Source: Leucobacter sp. PH1c
GTDB taxonomy: Bacteria > Actinomycetota > Actinomycetes > Actinomycetales > Microbacteriaceae
Reading direction: 5' to 3'
Length of the DNA: 64,000 bases
Assembly (NCBI RefSeq): GCF_000633415.1
Contig: NZ_AYMV01000003.1
Coordinates: forward strand, 25,781-89,780
Shown: positions 8,251 to 18,600 of the stretch, piece after piece
Numbering within the stretch: the stretch's first letter is position 1
How the letters are laid out: each line of letters starts with the position of its first letter
Position numbers and translations under genes: made by a program
The notes under the pieces: model-generated
Databases searched by the model: none
What the model was told of the DNA's origin: nothing
What the model saw: the letters and a program-made list of their open reading frames with translations, nothing else

Positions 8251-8976
8251 TCAGTACGCGGAATCGGAGCCCGCAGGCCCCGCCGCCTCGCCCGAGGGCT
8301 CCGCCCAGGAGCCGATGATCGCGGCGGTCCCGGAGACGCCGAAGCGCGTCGCCCCGGCCGCCGCGAGTTCGCGCACCGCCGCGGCGGTGCGGATCCCGCC
8401 CGAGGCCTTGACCCCGAGGCGTCCGCCCACGGTCTCGGCCATGAGCCGCACCGCGTGCACGGAGGCGCCCCCGGCGGGGTCGAAACCCGTCGAGGTCTTC
8501 ACGAAGTCGGCGCCCGCGGCCTCGGCAGCCCGGCACGCGGCAACGATCTCGTCGTCGCGAAGAGCAGCCGTCTCGAGGATCACCTTCAGCACCCGGCCGG
8601 GCACCGCCTCGCGCACGGCGCGGATCTCCGCTTCGACGCCGGCCCAGTCCCCCGCCCGCGCGAGGCCCCGGTTCATCACCATGTCGACCTCGGCGGCTCC
8701 GTCGCGCGCGGCCTCGATGGCCTCGGCGGCCTTCACCGCCGCGGTGTGCGCGCCGCTCGGGAAACCGACGACGGTCACCACTTCGACGGCACTGCTGCGG
8801 AGCGGCCCCTGCGCGGCATCCACGAGCGTCGGGCTGATGCACACGCGCCCGACGCCGAGCGCGAGCGCGTCGAGCAGGAAGGCCTCGAGCTCGGCGGGCG
8901 TGGTGCCCGGCGCGAGGAGCGTGTGATCGGCGTTCGCGAGGAAGTCGGCGCTCGTGAGTTCGGCTGCGGGGGTCAT
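8251..8976 (-). CDS. deoC: Deoxyribose-phosphate aldolase
   Basis: 241 residues, normal for DERA. Catalytic features of the TIM barrel are visible: Asp98 in AAEVDMVMNRG, the Schiff-base Lys160 in ADFVKTSTGF, and the proton-relay Lys190 in GVKASGGIRT. It cleaves 2-deoxyribose 5-phosphate to acetaldehyde and glyceraldehyde 3-phosphate in deoxynucleoside salvage. A GGAG motif precedes the ATG. No other deo gene is adjacent. It follows the helicase gene on the same strand after 144 nt. Confidence 0.95.
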   Translation of the reverse strand: MTPAAELTSADFLANADHTLLAPGTTPAELEAFLLDALALGVGRVCISPTLVDAAQGPLRSSAVEVVTVVGFPSGAHTAAVKAAEAIEAARDGAAEVDMVMNRGLARAGDWAGVEAEIRAVREAVPGRVLKVILETAALRDDEIVAACRAAEAAGADFVKTSTGFDPAGGASVHAVRLMAETVGGRLGVKASGGIRTAAAVRELAAAGATRFGVSGTAAIIGSWAEPSGEAAGPAGSDSAY

Positions 8977-9120
8977 GCGGTCTCCGTCCCGGGGTTGCGG
9001 GGCCGTCGGCAGGCCCCGGCGCGGCCCTGGTCGCCGCGCCGTGTTCTGGCGTTCGCCGCGCGAGGGGCGCGGCGGGTCATCCGTGCTGCACGATACACGA
9101 CGCCCGCCGCGCGCTCGCGC

Positions 9121-11721
9121 TCAGCCGGCGAAGGGGCCGACCCGCTGCACGCGCACTGCGGGCTCGCCGTCGGCCTCGGACTCGGCCAGGTCGATGACGC
9201 CCTCGATCGCCCAGTCGCGGTCTCCCGCGGGATCGAGCAGCACCTGGCGGAAGCGCCAGAGGCCGTCCGCGACGGCCTCGGCGCCGCGGTCGATCTCGAG
9301 CAGCGCCGTGGATCGTGCGTCGGCGTCGGTGCGGATCTCGTCGTACTCGGTGTAGTAGCCCGCGAGGGCGTCGCGCCAGCGCTGCTCGCCGAAGCCATGG
9401 CCGCCATCGAGCTCGGCGAGCTCGGCGTAGCGCTCGAAGGCTGCGGCCTGGACGCGGCGGAAGAGCGCGTTGCGGAGCATCACGCCGAAAGCGCGCTCGT
9501 TCGCGAGCACCGAGCGGGCGGGCGGGGCGAGGTCGACGGCTCCGTCGTGAGCCGCGCGGTGAGCCTCGGGGTCGGGGTTCGCGAGCTCTTCCCACTCGTC
9601 GACGAGGCTCGAGTCCACCTGTCGCACGAGCTCGCCGAGCCAGTCGATCAGCTCCTCCAGTTCGGGGCTCTTCGCCTGCTCGGGAACCGTGCGCTCGATC
9701 GCCCGGTACGCGTCGCTCAGGTAGCGGAGCACGCCGCCCTCCGCGCGTCCGAGCTGGTAGAACGAGACGAGGTCGCGGAAGCCGAATGCCCGCTCGACCA
9801 TGTCGCGCACGATCGACTTCGGGCGGAGCTGGTAATCGCGCGCCCACGGCACGTCGCGGACGTAGGCCTCGTAGGCCTCGTCCAGCAGCTCCTTGAGGGG
9901 CTGCGGGTGGGTGATCTCCTCGAGCAGCTCCATGCGCTCCTCGTATTCGATCCCCTCGGCCTTCATCGCGGCGACCGCCTCGCCGCGAGCGCGGTGCTCC
10001 TGGGCGCGGACGATCGCTCGCGGGTCTTCGAGCGTCGACTCGATGATCGAGATCACGTCGAGCGGGTAGCTCTCCGATTCGGGATCGAGCAGCTCGATCG
10101 CGGCGAGGGCGAACGGCGAGAGCGGCTGGTTGAGCGCGAAGTTGGCCTGCAGTTCGACGGTGAGGCGCAGGAGGCGCTGCCCGGAGGCGTCCTCGTGGAC
10201 TTCGACGATGCCGCCGTTGCGCAGCGTGCGGAAGATCTCGAGCGCGGTGCGCGCGTGCGCGAACTGGCGCGCTCGCGGCTCGTGGCTGTCGAAGATCAGC
10301 ATCTGCATCGTGTTGAGAGCCTCGCCCTCCCACTCCTCCCCACGGCCGATCACGCCGAGCACCATGGAGTGCGTGACGCGCATGCGGCTCACGAGCGGCT
10401 CGGGCTCGGAGGCCACGAGCTTGTCGAGCGTCTGCTCGCTCCAGGCGACGAAGCCCTGGGGCGGGGACTTCTTCTTGGCGGGTTTCGCCTTCTTGCCGCC
10501 CTTGCCGTCCGCCGCTTTCGCGGCCGCTTTGGCGGCGGCCTTCGCGTTCTCGATCTCGTGCTCGGGGGCGAGCGCGATCACGTCGCCCTCGGTGTCGTAG
10601 CCGGCGCGGCCGGCGCGGCCGGCGATCTGGTGGAACTCGCGCGCGGAGAGGCGGCGCATCTTCTCGCCGTCGAACTTCGTGAGCGCCGTGATGACCACGG
10701 TGCGGATCGGCACGTTGATGCCGACGCCGAGCGTATCCGTGCCGCAGATGACCCGCAGGAGGCCGCGCTGCGCGAGCTGCTCCACGAGCCGGCGGTAGCG
10801 CGGCAGCATGCCCGCGTGGTGCACCCCGATCCCGGATCGGACGAGCCGGGACAGCGTCCCGCCGAAGCCGGTGGAGAAGCGGAAGTCGCCGATGGCGGCA
10901 GCGATCTCGTCGCGACCGGCCCGGTCGACGATCTTGATCGAGGCGAGGGCCTGTGCCTGCTCCACCGCGTGCGACTGGTTGAAGTGCACGAGATACGCGG
11001 GCACCTCGCGGTCGGCGATCAGCTGCTCGACCACCTCGTGCGCGGGGGCGACCTCGTAGCTGAAGCTGAGTGGCACGGGGCGCTCGACACCCGTGACGAG
11101 CGCGGTATCCCGGCCGGTCGCGTCGCTGAGGTCCGCGGCGAGCTCCGTGACGTCGCCGAGCGTGGCCGACATCAGCAGGAACTGCGCGTCGTGCATGAGC
11201 AGCAGCGGCACCTGCCAGGCCCAGCCGCGATCGGGATCGGCGTAGTAGTGGAACTCATCCATGATCACCTGAGTGATCCCGCCGGTGTCGGGGTTGTCGA
11301 CGTTCTTGTCCCGGATCGCGAGGTTCGCGAGGATCTCCGCCGTGCAGCACAGGATCGGGGCGTCCGGGTTGATCGAACTGTCGCCCGTGACCATCCCGAC
11401 TCGCTCGGCACCGAAGATGCCCACGAGATCGAAGAACTTCTCGCTCACGAGTGCCTTGATCGGCGCCGTGTAGACCGTGCGCCGCCCCTCCGCGAGGGCA
11501 ATGAAGTGCGCCCCGATCGCCACGAGCGATTTCCCCGTGCCGGTCGGCGTCGCGAGGATCACGTTGCTCCCGAGGGCGATCCCGAGGATCGCCTCCTCCT
11601 GCGCCGGGTACAGGCGCAGGCCGCGCTCGGTCTCCGCCCACTCCTCAAACGCGGCGAACGCCTCGTCCGCCCCTCCGGTGCCGCCCGCTCGGGCGGCGTC
11701 GAGTGCCTGGTCGAGGCTCAT
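9121..11721 (-). CDS. DExH-box helicase of the DUF3516 (Ski2/Mtr4-like) family
   Basis: 866 residues. Walker A is ATPTGTGKS (57-65), motif Ia TAPIKALV, Walker B DEFH (155-158) and motif III LMSATL. RecA domain 2 includes GVHHAGMLP, then [18 protein letters not shown] Lys/Ala-rich insert (about 392-419, with [10 protein letters not shown]) follows, and then the C-terminal DUF3516 region with the winged-helix/ratchet-like part of Mtr4-type RNA helicases. It probably unwinds structured RNA in processing or turnover. Its ATG overlaps the stop of the DUF2130 gene (ATGA), so the two are translated together. Confidence 0.88.
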   Translation of the reverse strand: MSLDQALDAARAGGTGGADEAFAAFEEWAETERGLRLYPAQEEAILGIALGSNVILATPTGTGKSLVAIGAHFIALAEGRRTVYTAPIKALVSEKFFDLVGIFGAERVGMVTGDSSINPDAPILCCTAEILANLAIRDKNVDNPDTGGITQVIMDEFHYYADPDRGWAWQVPLLLMHDAQFLLMSATLGDVTELAADLSDATGRDTALVTGVERPVPLSFSYEVAPAHEVVEQLIADREVPAYLVHFNQSHAVEQAQALASIKIVDRAGRDEIAAAIGDFRFSTGFGGTLSRLVRSGIGVHHAGMLPRYRRLVEQLAQRGLLRVICGTDTLGVGINVPIRTVVITALTKFDGEKMRRLSAREFHQIAGRAGRAGYDTEGDVIALAPEHEIENAKAAAKAAAKAADGKGGKKAKPAKKKSPPQGFVAWSEQTLDKLVASEPEPLVSRMRVTHSMVLGVIGRGEEWEGEALNTMQMLIFDSHEPRARQFAHARTALEIFRTLRNGGIVEVHEDASGQRLLRLTVELQANFALNQPLSPFALAAIELLDPESESYPLDVISIIESTLEDPRAIVRAQEHRARGEAVAAMKAEGIEYEERMELLEEITHPQPLKELLDEAYEAYVRDVPWARDYQLRPKSIVRDMVERAFGFRDLVSFYQLGRAEGGVLRYLSDAYRAIERTVPEQAKSPELEELIDWLGELVRQVDSSLVDEWEELANPDPEAHRAAHDGAVDLAPPARSVLANERAFGVMLRNALFRRVQAAAFERYAELAELDGGHGFGEQRWRDALAGYYTEYDEIRTDADARSTALLEIDRGAEAVADGLWRFRQVLLDPAGDRDWAIEGVIDLAESEADGEPAVRVQRVGPFAG

Positions 11722-13175
11722 GCGTCCGTGTGCTCCTTCGTGCTCGTGTCCTCGGCATCGTCCGCGCTCTCGCTCGTCGCCCGCTCGGGGGCGCTCAGCT
11801 CGGCGAACTTCGCCTGCATCGTGGGGTTGCCCCGCGTCAGCTTCTTGATCGAGACGTCCTGCGCCTTGTCGTTCGCGAGGCGGAGGTTGTTCTCGGAGCG
11901 CAGCAACTGATCCTTCACCGCCTGCATCTCCTTGATCGACTTGTCGATCCGCGAGATGGCCTCCTGGAACTGGCGCGACGCGAGATCGTAGTTGCGCCCG
12001 AAGCCGCTCTTGAAGGCGTCGAGCTGCTCCTCGAACTCGGTGATATCAATGTTCTGCGATCGCACCTGCTCCAGCTCGCTCTTGTACTGGAGCGCGTTCA
12101 GCGCGGCGTTGCGCAGCAGCGTGATCAGCGGGATGAAGAACTGCGGACGGATCACGTACATCTTCGGGAAGCGGTGGGAGACGTCGACGATCCCACTGTT
12201 GTAGAGCTCGCTCTCGGGTTCGAGCAGCGAGACCAGCACGGCGTACTCGCAGCCCTTCTCGCGCCGGTCCTTGTCGAGCTCCTTCAGGAAGTCCTCGTTC
12301 TTCTTCTTGGTCGCGGTGCCGTCGGCTTCGTTCTTCATCTCGAACATGATGGATACGATCTCGATGCCGCCCGCATCCCGGTCGCGGAAGATGTAGTCGC
12401 CCTTGCTGCCGCTGCTCGCGTCGTTGTCCTTCTCGAAGTAGGCGAACGGGAAGGCCGTGGCGCGGATCTGATTGAACGTGTTCTCGCAGTGCAGCTCGAG
12501 CGTCTCGCCGATCATCTTCGTCGAGAGCCGCGCCTTCATGTCGCGCATGCGCTCGATCTCGTCGTTGCGATCCTTCAGCTGGATCTCGTAGCGCTCCGTG
12601 AGCGCGCGCTCCGCCAGCTGCTTCTCGAGTTCCGCGTGCTGCAGGCCGTTCCGCGCCTCATCGCGCTCCTTCTCGACGCGGCCCACCGCCTCGGCGATCG
12701 CGAGCTTGCGCGCCGTCTCCTCCGCTGCCAGTGCCGCGCGCAGCTCGGAGACCTGCTGCTCCCCCGCGCTGCGCGCCTCACGCAGGGCCGACTCGTGGCG
12801 CTCCCGCGCGAGCTCCTCGGCGGCCTCGCGCACGCGCGCCGTCTCCGCGATCTCGGCCGCGAGCGCGTCTCGCTCCTTCTCGACCTGAGCGAGCGCCTCC
12901 GCGACGGCGAGCTTCTGCGCGGTGGCGCCCTCGTCGAGCCGGGCGGAGAGCCGCTGGATCTCCGCGTCCTTCGCGGCCTCTGCCTCGCGCAGCTCGCCCG
13001 CGGCGGTGACGCGCGCCAGTTCGAGCGCCGCCGTCTTCTCCTGCTCCGCGAGGTGCAGCCGCTCGTGCAGCTGAGACTCGAACTCCCGATCCCGAACCTG
13101 TTTGACGATGTCTGCGTACCCCGCCTCGTCGACGGTGAACGCCTTCCCGCAGTGCGGGCACTTGATCTCGCGCAT
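11718..13175 (-). CDS. DUF2130 coiled-coil protein
   Basis: 485 residues. The N-terminus has a CPHCGKAF knuckle (residues 5-12), possibly a single zinc half-site. Residues about 30-235 are a highly charged Glu/Arg/Ala coiled coil. The conserved DUF2130 core lies around 235-410 ([59 protein letters not shown]). The D/E...E-x-K spacing, with an EMKNE motif, resembles restriction-endonuclease-like nucleases, but catalytic activity is only inferred. It is co-translated with the downstream DUF3516 helicase. A GGAG-type site precedes ATG 13175. Function unknown. Confidence 0.85.
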   Translation of the reverse strand: MREIKCPHCGKAFTVDEAGYADIVKQVRDREFESQLHERLHLAEQEKTAALELARVTAAGELREAEAAKDAEIQRLSARLDEGATAQKLAVAEALAQVEKERDALAAEIAETARVREAAEELARERHESALREARSAGEQQVSELRAALAAEETARKLAIAEAVGRVEKERDEARNGLQHAELEKQLAERALTERYEIQLKDRNDEIERMRDMKARLSTKMIGETLELHCENTFNQIRATAFPFAYFEKDNDASSGSKGDYIFRDRDAGGIEIVSIMFEMKNEADGTATKKKNEDFLKELDKDRREKGCEYAVLVSLLEPESELYNSGIVDVSHRFPKMYVIRPQFFIPLITLLRNAALNALQYKSELEQVRSQNIDITEFEEQLDAFKSGFGRNYDLASRQFQEAISRIDKSIKEMQAVKDQLLRSENNLRLANDKAQDVSIKKLTRGNPTMQAKFAELSAPERATSESADDAEDTSTKEHTDA

Positions 13176-13261
13176 CGGCGCCTCCTTCGGGTTCGTGGGC
13201 GAGGACGATTCCCTCTAACCCTGGCACAGGCCCCGGACATTCGCCCGCGGCGGGCCGCCGT

Positions 13262-13267
13262 TACACT
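13262..13267 (+). promoter_or_regulatory. -10 element TACACT of the OYE gene (leaderless)
   Basis: TACACT is followed by 7 nt and then the ATG at 13275, placing transcription start at or next to the start codon. No Shine-Dalgarno sequence precedes the ATG, consistent with a leaderless mRNA. Confidence 0.6.
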
Positions 13268-13274
13268 GTGCGGC

Positions 13275-14369
13275 ATGGCCGATCCTCAGCTGTTCCTCCC
13301 GTTCCGACTGCGCGATCTCGAGGTGCGCAACCGCCTCTGGGTCTCCCCCATGTGCCAGTACTCCGTCTCCGCGGGCGACGGCGTGCCGACGGACTGGCAC
13401 CTGCTGCACTACGGCGCGCTCGCGCGGGGCGGTGCCGGGCTCGTCATGATGGAGGCGACCGCAGTGCGCGCGGAGGGCCGGATCTCGCCGCGGGATCTCG
13501 GGCTCTGGGACGACGCCCAGATCCCCGCGTTCGCCCGGATCGCGGAGCTCGCGCACGCTCACGGCGCGCGGATCGGCGTGCAGCTCGGGCACGCGGGGCG
13601 GAAGGCCTCGACCCACCCGTGGCTGCCGGGCGCCCCGAGCGGCACGGTCGCTGCGGCGGAGGGCGGCTGGCCAACGGTCGGCGCATCCGCCGTCGCGTTC
13701 GGCGAGCTCGCCACACCGCGCGCGCTCGAAGCCGCCGAGCTCCCGGGCATCGTCGCGGCCTTCGTCGCTGCGGCCGGCCGCGCGGTCCGAGCCGGGCTCG
13801 ACGTCGTCGAGGTGCACGCCGCCCACGGCTACCTGCTGCACTCGTTCCTCTCCCCCTTCTCGAATCGGCGCACCGATGACTTCGGGGGCGAGCTCGCCGG
13901 GCGCGCTCGGCTGCTCCGCGAGGTCGTGCGCGGGATCCGCGGCGCCCACCCCGAACTGCCGATCGTCGTGCGCGTCTCGGCGACCGAGTGGACCGCCGGG
14001 GGCTTCTCGCTCGAGGAGTGCGCGGAGCTCGCCGCGTGGCTCGCGGACGACGGCGCCGATCTGATCGACGCCTCGTCCGGCGCGAATCTGCCGCACGCCC
14101 CGATCCCCGTCGGCCCCGCGTACCAGGTGCCGCTCGCAGCGGAGCTGCGGCGCGGGCCGCTCCCCGTCGGCACCGTCGGGATGATCACCGCGGCGGCCCA
14201 GGCCGAGTCGATCCTCGCGACCGGCCAGGCCGATGTCGTCTCGGTCGGGCGCCCGCTGCTCGCCGACCCGCAGCTCCCGCTCCGCTGGGCGCACGAACTC
14301 CGGGCGCCGTCCGCGGCGGAGCTCGTCCCCGGCCCCTACCACCGGGCGCGGTTCGGCGCGGCGGGCTGA
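13275..14369 (+). CDS. Old Yellow Enzyme family NAD(P)H:flavin oxidoreductase (YqjM-like)
   Basis: 364 residues. The thermophilic-like OYE pattern is present: VSPMCQYSV with the redox-tuning Cys27, the substrate-binding pair His181 and His184 in EVHAAHGYLLHSF, then PFSNRRTDDFGG, and the FMN phosphate site with VSVGRPLLADPQLP near the C-terminus. It should reduce activated C=C bonds of enones or related electrophiles using FMN and NADPH. The physiological substrate is not evident. The start at 13275 is fixed by the -10 motif directly before it. It is divergent from the DUF2130 gene. Confidence 0.93.
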   Translation: MADPQLFLPFRLRDLEVRNRLWVSPMCQYSVSAGDGVPTDWHLLHYGALARGGAGLVMMEATAVRAEGRISPRDLGLWDDAQIPAFARIAELAHAHGARIGVQLGHAGRKASTHPWLPGAPSGTVAAAEGGWPTVGASAVAFGELATPRALEAAELPGIVAAFVAAAGRAVRAGLDVVEVHAAHGYLLHSFLSPFSNRRTDDFGGELAGRARLLREVVRGIRGAHPELPIVVRVSATEWTAGGFSLEECAELAAWLADDGADLIDASSGANLPHAPIPVGPAYQVPLAAELRRGPLPVGTVGMITAAAQAESILATGQADVVSVGRPLLADPQLPLRWAHELRAPSAAELVPGPYHRARFGAAG

Positions 14370-14398
14370 ACCGCGAGCCGACTGTCGGAGGCCAGGTT

Positions 14399-14404
14399 TA
14401 CACT
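14399..14404 (+). promoter_or_regulatory. -10 element TACACT of the winged-helix gene (leaderless)
   Basis: TACACT followed by 6 nt and ATG at 14411; the surrounding 10-nt context TTTACACTGTG resembles the one before the OYE gene (TTACACTGTG at 13261). No Shine-Dalgarno sequence is present. Confidence 0.6.
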
Positions 14405-14410
14405 GTGCCC

Positions 14411-15643
14411 ATGACCGAGATCCTCACCGCCGAATCCTTGCTGGGACTGCGCCTGGGCGCGCTCGGGCTCGCCGGTTCCGCGGCCGCCACGGAGCGGGAG
14501 GCGCAGGATCGCGCCGAGCAGGATCGTGCGGGATCGGAGCAGGATCCGTCGGGTGCGGATCGCATCGCGGCGACCGCGCGTCGCATGCTCGCCGTGCAGG
14601 GCCAGGATTGGCGCTCCGCGCGCTGGGCGCTCGGCATGCGCACTCCGGGCACCACGGTCGCGCACGTGCACGAGGCGTTCGACCGCGGCCTCGTCGTGCG
14701 CTCCTGGCCGATGCGCGGCACGATCCACGTCGTCGCGGCGGAAGACATCGGGTGGCTCCAGGAGGCGACGAATCACCGGGTGCTCGCCGGGGCGCCGAAG
14801 CGCCGCGCGTTCCTCGGCATGAGCGACGCTGCGCTCGATCGGCTCGTCGAGACCTCGCTCGCGGCGCTCGCGGGCGGGGCCGCCCTCGACCGGGACGAGC
14901 TCTCGGCAGCGTGGACCGAGGCGGGGATCGAGTGGCAGAGCAGCTGGCGCTATCACGTCATCTGGTGGATCTGCCAGAACGGCCTCGCCGTCTTCGGGCC
15001 GACGAGCGCAGGCGGGGAACCGCTCCTCGTCCGCGCCGACGAGTGGATCCGGGCGCCGCGCGCCCGCACTGGGGACGACGCCCTCGCCGAGCTCGCGACG
15101 CGCTACACGGCGGCCCGCGGCCCCGTGAGCGCGAAAGACCTCGCGTGGTGGAGCGGCCTCACGCTCCGCGAGACCCGGCAGGCCCTCGCACTCGCCGCGG
15201 AGGCTGGCGGTATCGTCGCCGCACGGCTGGGCGATGCCTCGGGGCCGGAGCTCTGGCTCGCTCCCGAGCAGCTCGCGGCCGCCCCGAGCCTCGATGCCGA
15301 GTCGTGGCTCCTCCTCCCCGCATTCGACGAGCACCTGCTCGGCTACACGGAGCGCGCGGCCCAGCTCGCGCCCGAGCACTTCGAGCGGGTGGTACCTGGG
15401 CGCAACGGCATGTTCCTCGGTACGGTCGCAGCCGCCGGCCGCACCCGGGGCACCTGGCGGCGCAGCACTCGGGCGCGCGGCGGTGTCGAGGTCTCGCCGT
15501 TCCCCGGGGAGACGATCGACGCGGCCAGCCTCGCTCCACGCGTGGCGGAGTGGTGCGCGTTCCACGGCGTCCCCGAGCTGCCGCTCGAGTTCCCGACACC
15601 GGCGGGCGAGCCCGCACCGGGCGGCCGTGGCGTGAGAGTGTAG
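14411..15643 (+). CDS. Winged-helix DNA-binding domain protein (HTH_42/AlkX type)
   Basis: 410 residues. The family pattern is MLAVQGQDWRSARWALGMRT near the N-terminus, then VRSWPMRGTIHVVAAEDIGW, RYTAARGPVSAKDLAWWSGL and PAFDEHLLGY near the C-terminus. These match the PF06224 family (YcaQ/AlkX relatives), which contains winged-helix DNA-binding modules and includes interstrand-crosslink DNA glycosylases. The catalytic QxQ/QxD-type motif of that family may correspond to the VQGQD segment. Whether this protein is a glycosylase is an inference. It starts at 14411 with no Shine-Dalgarno sequence and ends 4 nt before the antiporter gene. Confidence 0.8.
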   Translation: MTEILTAESLLGLRLGALGLAGSAAATEREAQDRAEQDRAGSEQDPSGADRIAATARRMLAVQGQDWRSARWALGMRTPGTTVAHVHEAFDRGLVVRSWPMRGTIHVVAAEDIGWLQEATNHRVLAGAPKRRAFLGMSDAALDRLVETSLAALAGGAALDRDELSAAWTEAGIEWQSSWRYHVIWWICQNGLAVFGPTSAGGEPLLVRADEWIRAPRARTGDDALAELATRYTAARGPVSAKDLAWWSGLTLRETRQALALAAEAGGIVAARLGDASGPELWLAPEQLAAAPSLDAESWLLLPAFDEHLLGYTERAAQLAPEHFERVVPGRNGMFLGTVAAAGRTRGTWRRSTRARGGVEVSPFPGETIDAASLAPRVAEWCAFHGVPELPLEFPTPAGEPAPGGRGVRV

Positions 15644-15647
15644 ACCC

Positions 15648-17378
15648 ATGGAAGTTGCCCTCGTCGCCGTCCTCGCCGTCGTCATTCTCGTCGGCACTTC
15701 GATCTTGGGCGGCAGAATCGGGGTCGCCGCGCCCCTCCTCCTCGTCGTCGTGGGGATCGGCATCGGCTACCTTCCGTTCGTCCCTCTGGTGGAGATCGAT
15801 CCCGAGCTCATCCTGCTCGGTGTCCTGCCGCCGCTGCTGTACGCCGCGGCGGTGAACGTGCCGCTCGTCGACTTCCGCAGGAACCTGCGCCCCGTCGTGG
15901 GGCTCTCCGTGCTCCTCGTCCTCATCACCGCCGTCATCATCGGCGTCGTGCTCCACTTCGCGGTCCCGCAGATCCCGCTCCCCGTGGCCATCGCGCTCGG
16001 CGCAGTGATCAGCCCGACCGATGCGGTCGCGGCGACCTCGATCGGCAAGCGCCTCGGCATGCCCGATCGCGTGGTCTCGATCCTCGAGGGCGAGAGCCTC
16101 GTGAACGACGCGACCTCGCTCGTCCTCCTGAAGACGGCCATCGCGGCCGTGGCCGGCAGCTTCGTGTTCTGGGAGGCGACGGCGTCGTTCGCCTTCTCCG
16201 TCACGACGGCGATCGCCGTGGGCGGCCTCATGGGCGTCATCACCGTGTGGCTGCGCTCGAAACTGCGCAACCCGGTCTACGACACCCTCATCTCCTTCAC
16301 CGTGCCCTTCGTCGCGTTCATCCCCGCCGAGGCGATGCACGCCTCGGGCGTGCTCGCCGTCGTCATCACGGGCCTGTACACGGGGCACCACGCCTCACGG
16401 CGGTTCAGCGCGACCGCGCGCATGAACGAGCGGCTCAACTGGCGCACGCTCCAGTTCGCGCTGGAGAACGGCGTGTTCCTCCTCATGGGGCTGCAGCTCC
16501 ATGCACTCGTCGAGCACGTCGGCGAGAGCCCCATCCGGCTCGAGCACGTCGCGCTCATCGCACTCGTGCTCGTCGGCGTGCTCATCGCCTGCCGGGCCCT
16601 CTTCATGTTCCCGCTGCTGTTCTCCATGCGCGGCACCGCGCGGCGGTACGAGCAGCGCAGCAACGGATTCTCGCGCATGGCGCGGCGCGTCCGGGCGAGC
16701 GACGATCCCGATTCGCGGCGGGTGCAGCGCGTCGAGCTGCTCGCCGAGCGCTCGCGCGCGGACCTCGAGCACGAGCGCACGCAGCCGCTCGGCTGGCGCG
16801 ACGGCGCCGCCCTCTCCTGGAGCGGCATGCGCGGCGTGGTCACCCTCGCCGCGGCGCAGTCCATCCCGGTCGGCATCCCCTACCGCGCGCAGGTGATCCT
16901 CATCGCGTTCGCGGTCGCCGTGATCACGCTGCTGCTGCACGGGCTCTCCCTGCCCCTCGTCATCCGCAAACTCTGGCCCGAGGGCGCCGGAGCCGGGGCC
17001 AGCGCGGGCGAGCTCGCATCGCTCAAGGGCGACCTGGTCGAGGCGGCCAATGCGGCGATCGACGATGCGCTCGCCAGCAGCGAGCCCGAGCAGGGCCCCG
17101 TCCCCGAGGAGGTGGTCGCCCGTGCGCGCGCGAGCGCCAAGATCAGCCTCACGCCGATCACCGTGGGGCACGGCGCCACGGGCGGGATCGCGCTGCCGAA
17201 CCAGGAATCCCCCGCCCGCGCATTCGTGCGGCTCAGCCGCGTGGGGCTCGAAGCGCAGCGGGCGGCGCTCCTCGAGGAGCGCGCGATCGGCCGCTACAGC
17301 TCGCACGCGCTGCACGCCGCCGAGCTCGCGCTCGACGCCTACGAGACCCGCCTCACTCCGCCCGGAGCGCACGGCTAG
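15648..17378 (+). CDS. CPA1-family Na+/H+ antiporter
   Basis: 576 residues. About 12 transmembrane helices fill residues 1-440. The ion-translocation motif is ALGAVISPTDAVAATSIG (Asp125 in SPTDA), followed by ILEGESLVNDATSLV with the Asn-Asp pair (153-154) of electroneutral NhaP/NHE proteins. A hydrophilic loop of about 60 charged residues (around 335-380) and a cytosolic tail of about 130 residues follow. Exchanges external protons for internal Na+ or K+ at the membrane. It lies 4 nt after the winged-helix gene, so the two may share a transcript. Confidence 0.92.
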   Translation: MEVALVAVLAVVILVGTSILGGRIGVAAPLLLVVVGIGIGYLPFVPLVEIDPELILLGVLPPLLYAAAVNVPLVDFRRNLRPVVGLSVLLVLITAVIIGVVLHFAVPQIPLPVAIALGAVISPTDAVAATSIGKRLGMPDRVVSILEGESLVNDATSLVLLKTAIAAVAGSFVFWEATASFAFSVTTAIAVGGLMGVITVWLRSKLRNPVYDTLISFTVPFVAFIPAEAMHASGVLAVVITGLYTGHHASRRFSATARMNERLNWRTLQFALENGVFLLMGLQLHALVEHVGESPIRLEHVALIALVLVGVLIACRALFMFPLLFSMRGTARRYEQRSNGFSRMARRVRASDDPDSRRVQRVELLAERSRADLEHERTQPLGWRDGAALSWSGMRGVVTLAAAQSIPVGIPYRAQVILIAFAVAVITLLLHGLSLPLVIRKLWPEGAGAGASAGELASLKGDLVEAANAAIDDALASSEPEQGPVPEEVVARARASAKISLTPITVGHGATGGIALPNQESPARAFVRLSRVGLEAQRAALLEERAIGRYSSHALHAAELALDAYETRLTPPGAHG

Positions 17379-17405
17379 CGCGCGGCCCGCGCACGACGCG
17401 CGCCG

Positions 17406-17981
17406 CTAGCGCAGTTCGACGCCCGCGGCGGCGAGCTCCCGGAGCGCGGCCGCCGAGCTCTCCGGCGCAACGCCCGCGATGAGGTCCGTGTACACGCGGA
17501 CGTCGAGGCCCGCGGCGCGAGCGTCGAGCGCCGAGGCGCGCACGCAGTAGTCGGTCGCGATCCCCACGATGTCGAGCGCATCGATACCCCGTTCCCGGAG
17601 CACCTCCGCGAGGCCGCGACCGTCGAGCGTGCGGCCCTCGAATGCCGAGTACGCGGGCTCACCCATGCCCTTCCGCACGTGGAGGTCGATGTGGGCGAGA
17701 TCGAGCTCCGGGTGGTAGTCGGCGCCCGGCGTGCCCTGCACGCAGTGCGGGGGCCAGGTGTCCACGAAGTCGGGGGCCTCCCCCGGGGCTGCGAAGTGCC
17801 CGCCGTTGTCGCCGTCGGCATCGTGCCAGTCCCGAGAGCCCACGATCAGCGTGTAGCGCTCGGCCGAGCGATCGAGCAGCGCGTCGATCCCCGCGACGAC
17901 GGCGTTGCCGCCCGCGACTCCGAGGGCTCCGCCCTCCGTGAAGTCGTTCTGCACATCGACGATCAGCAGCGCACGGGCCAC
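17406..17981 (-). CDS. pncA: Nicotinamidase / pyrazinamidase
   Basis: 191 residues from GTG at 17981 (protein begins VARALLIVDVQNDF), preceded by a weak GGTGAG. The catalytic triad is visible: Asp9 in VDVQNDF, Lys104 in HVRKGMGE and Cys146 in IATDYCVRASALDA. Metal ligands lie in SRDWHDADGDNGGHF (Asp51, His53, downstream His). WPPHCVQGTPGA is also family-typical. It converts nicotinamide to nicotinate for NAD salvage. The frame stays open upstream of 17981, but that extension (RRRRLELPSLSTREAG) does not resemble the family. It is convergent with the antiporter gene. Confidence 0.94.
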   Translation of the reverse strand: MARALLIVDVQNDFTEGGALGVAGGNAVVAGIDALLDRSAERYTLIVGSRDWHDADGDNGGHFAAPGEAPDFVDTWPPHCVQGTPGADYHPELDLAHIDLHVRKGMGEPAYSAFEGRTLDGRGLAEVLRERGIDALDIVGIATDYCVRASALDARAAGLDVRVYTDLIAGVAPESSAAALRELAAAGVELR

Positions 17982-18072
17982 GGTCTCACCAGCCTCACGG
18001 GTCGACAAACTCGGGAGCTCCAGCCTACGGCGGCGGGTGGTGCAGCGCACCACTCCGCACGGGATGCGCGGC

Positions 18073-18561
18073 TCAGGCGGCGCGCACCGGGTTCTGGTGG
18101 TGGCTGAACACGATGCTCGTGCGCGTCGAGGAGACCGCGGGATCGGCGGAGAGGTGCTCGGTGACGAAGTCGCGCACGTGATCGGAATCGCGCGCGGCGA
18201 GGTGGATGATGAAGTCCTCGACGCCGCCGAGGAAGAACAGCTGCATCACCTCGGGCAGGCCGCGCAGTTCGTCGCTCAGCTCGGTGATGCGCTGGCGCGC
18301 ACCCGAGCGCACGGTCACGCTGATGAGCACCTCGAGGCCGAGTCCCATCGCACGGGGGTCGACGCTCGCGGTGAAGCCGGTGATGATGCGGCGCGAGACG
18401 AGGCTCCGCACGCGCGCGATGCAGGTCGAAGCCGCCACGCCGACGCGCTCCGCGAGCTCCGCATTCGTGATGCGTCCATTGGACTGCAACTCGTCGACGA
18501 TCTTGCGGTCAATCTCGTCCAATTCCATCTCTGGACGCAGATTCTTCGACCCCTCTGACAT
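18073..18561 (-). CDS. Lrp/AsnC-family regulator, probably of ald
   Basis: 162 residues. The HTH covers about 13-60 (ELDEIDRKIVDELQSNGRIT; VGVAASTCIARVRSLVSRRI) and the RAM effector domain follows (VLISVTVRSGARQRITELSD; VMQLFFLGGVEDFIIHLAAR). It is divergent from alanine dehydrogenase with a 192-nt A+T-rich gap, the arrangement of AldR-type regulators that sense alanine and control ald. The regulatory target is inferred from position. Confidence 0.92.
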   Translation of the reverse strand: MSEGSKNLRPEMELDEIDRKIVDELQSNGRITNAELAERVGVAASTCIARVRSLVSRRIITGFTASVDPRAMGLGLEVLISVTVRSGARQRITELSDELRGLPEVMQLFFLGGVEDFIIHLAARDSDHVRDFVTEHLSADPAVSSTRTSIVFSHHQNPVRAA

Positions 18562-18600
18562 TGCCCACCGCTCTCAATCGCAGAAATCTCACCGTCACAA

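Noticed and set aside
7186..11910. Long plus-strand open frame opposite the phosphatase, deoC and helicase genes
   Set aside because: Same antisense artefact; the minus strand encodes intact conserved enzymes.
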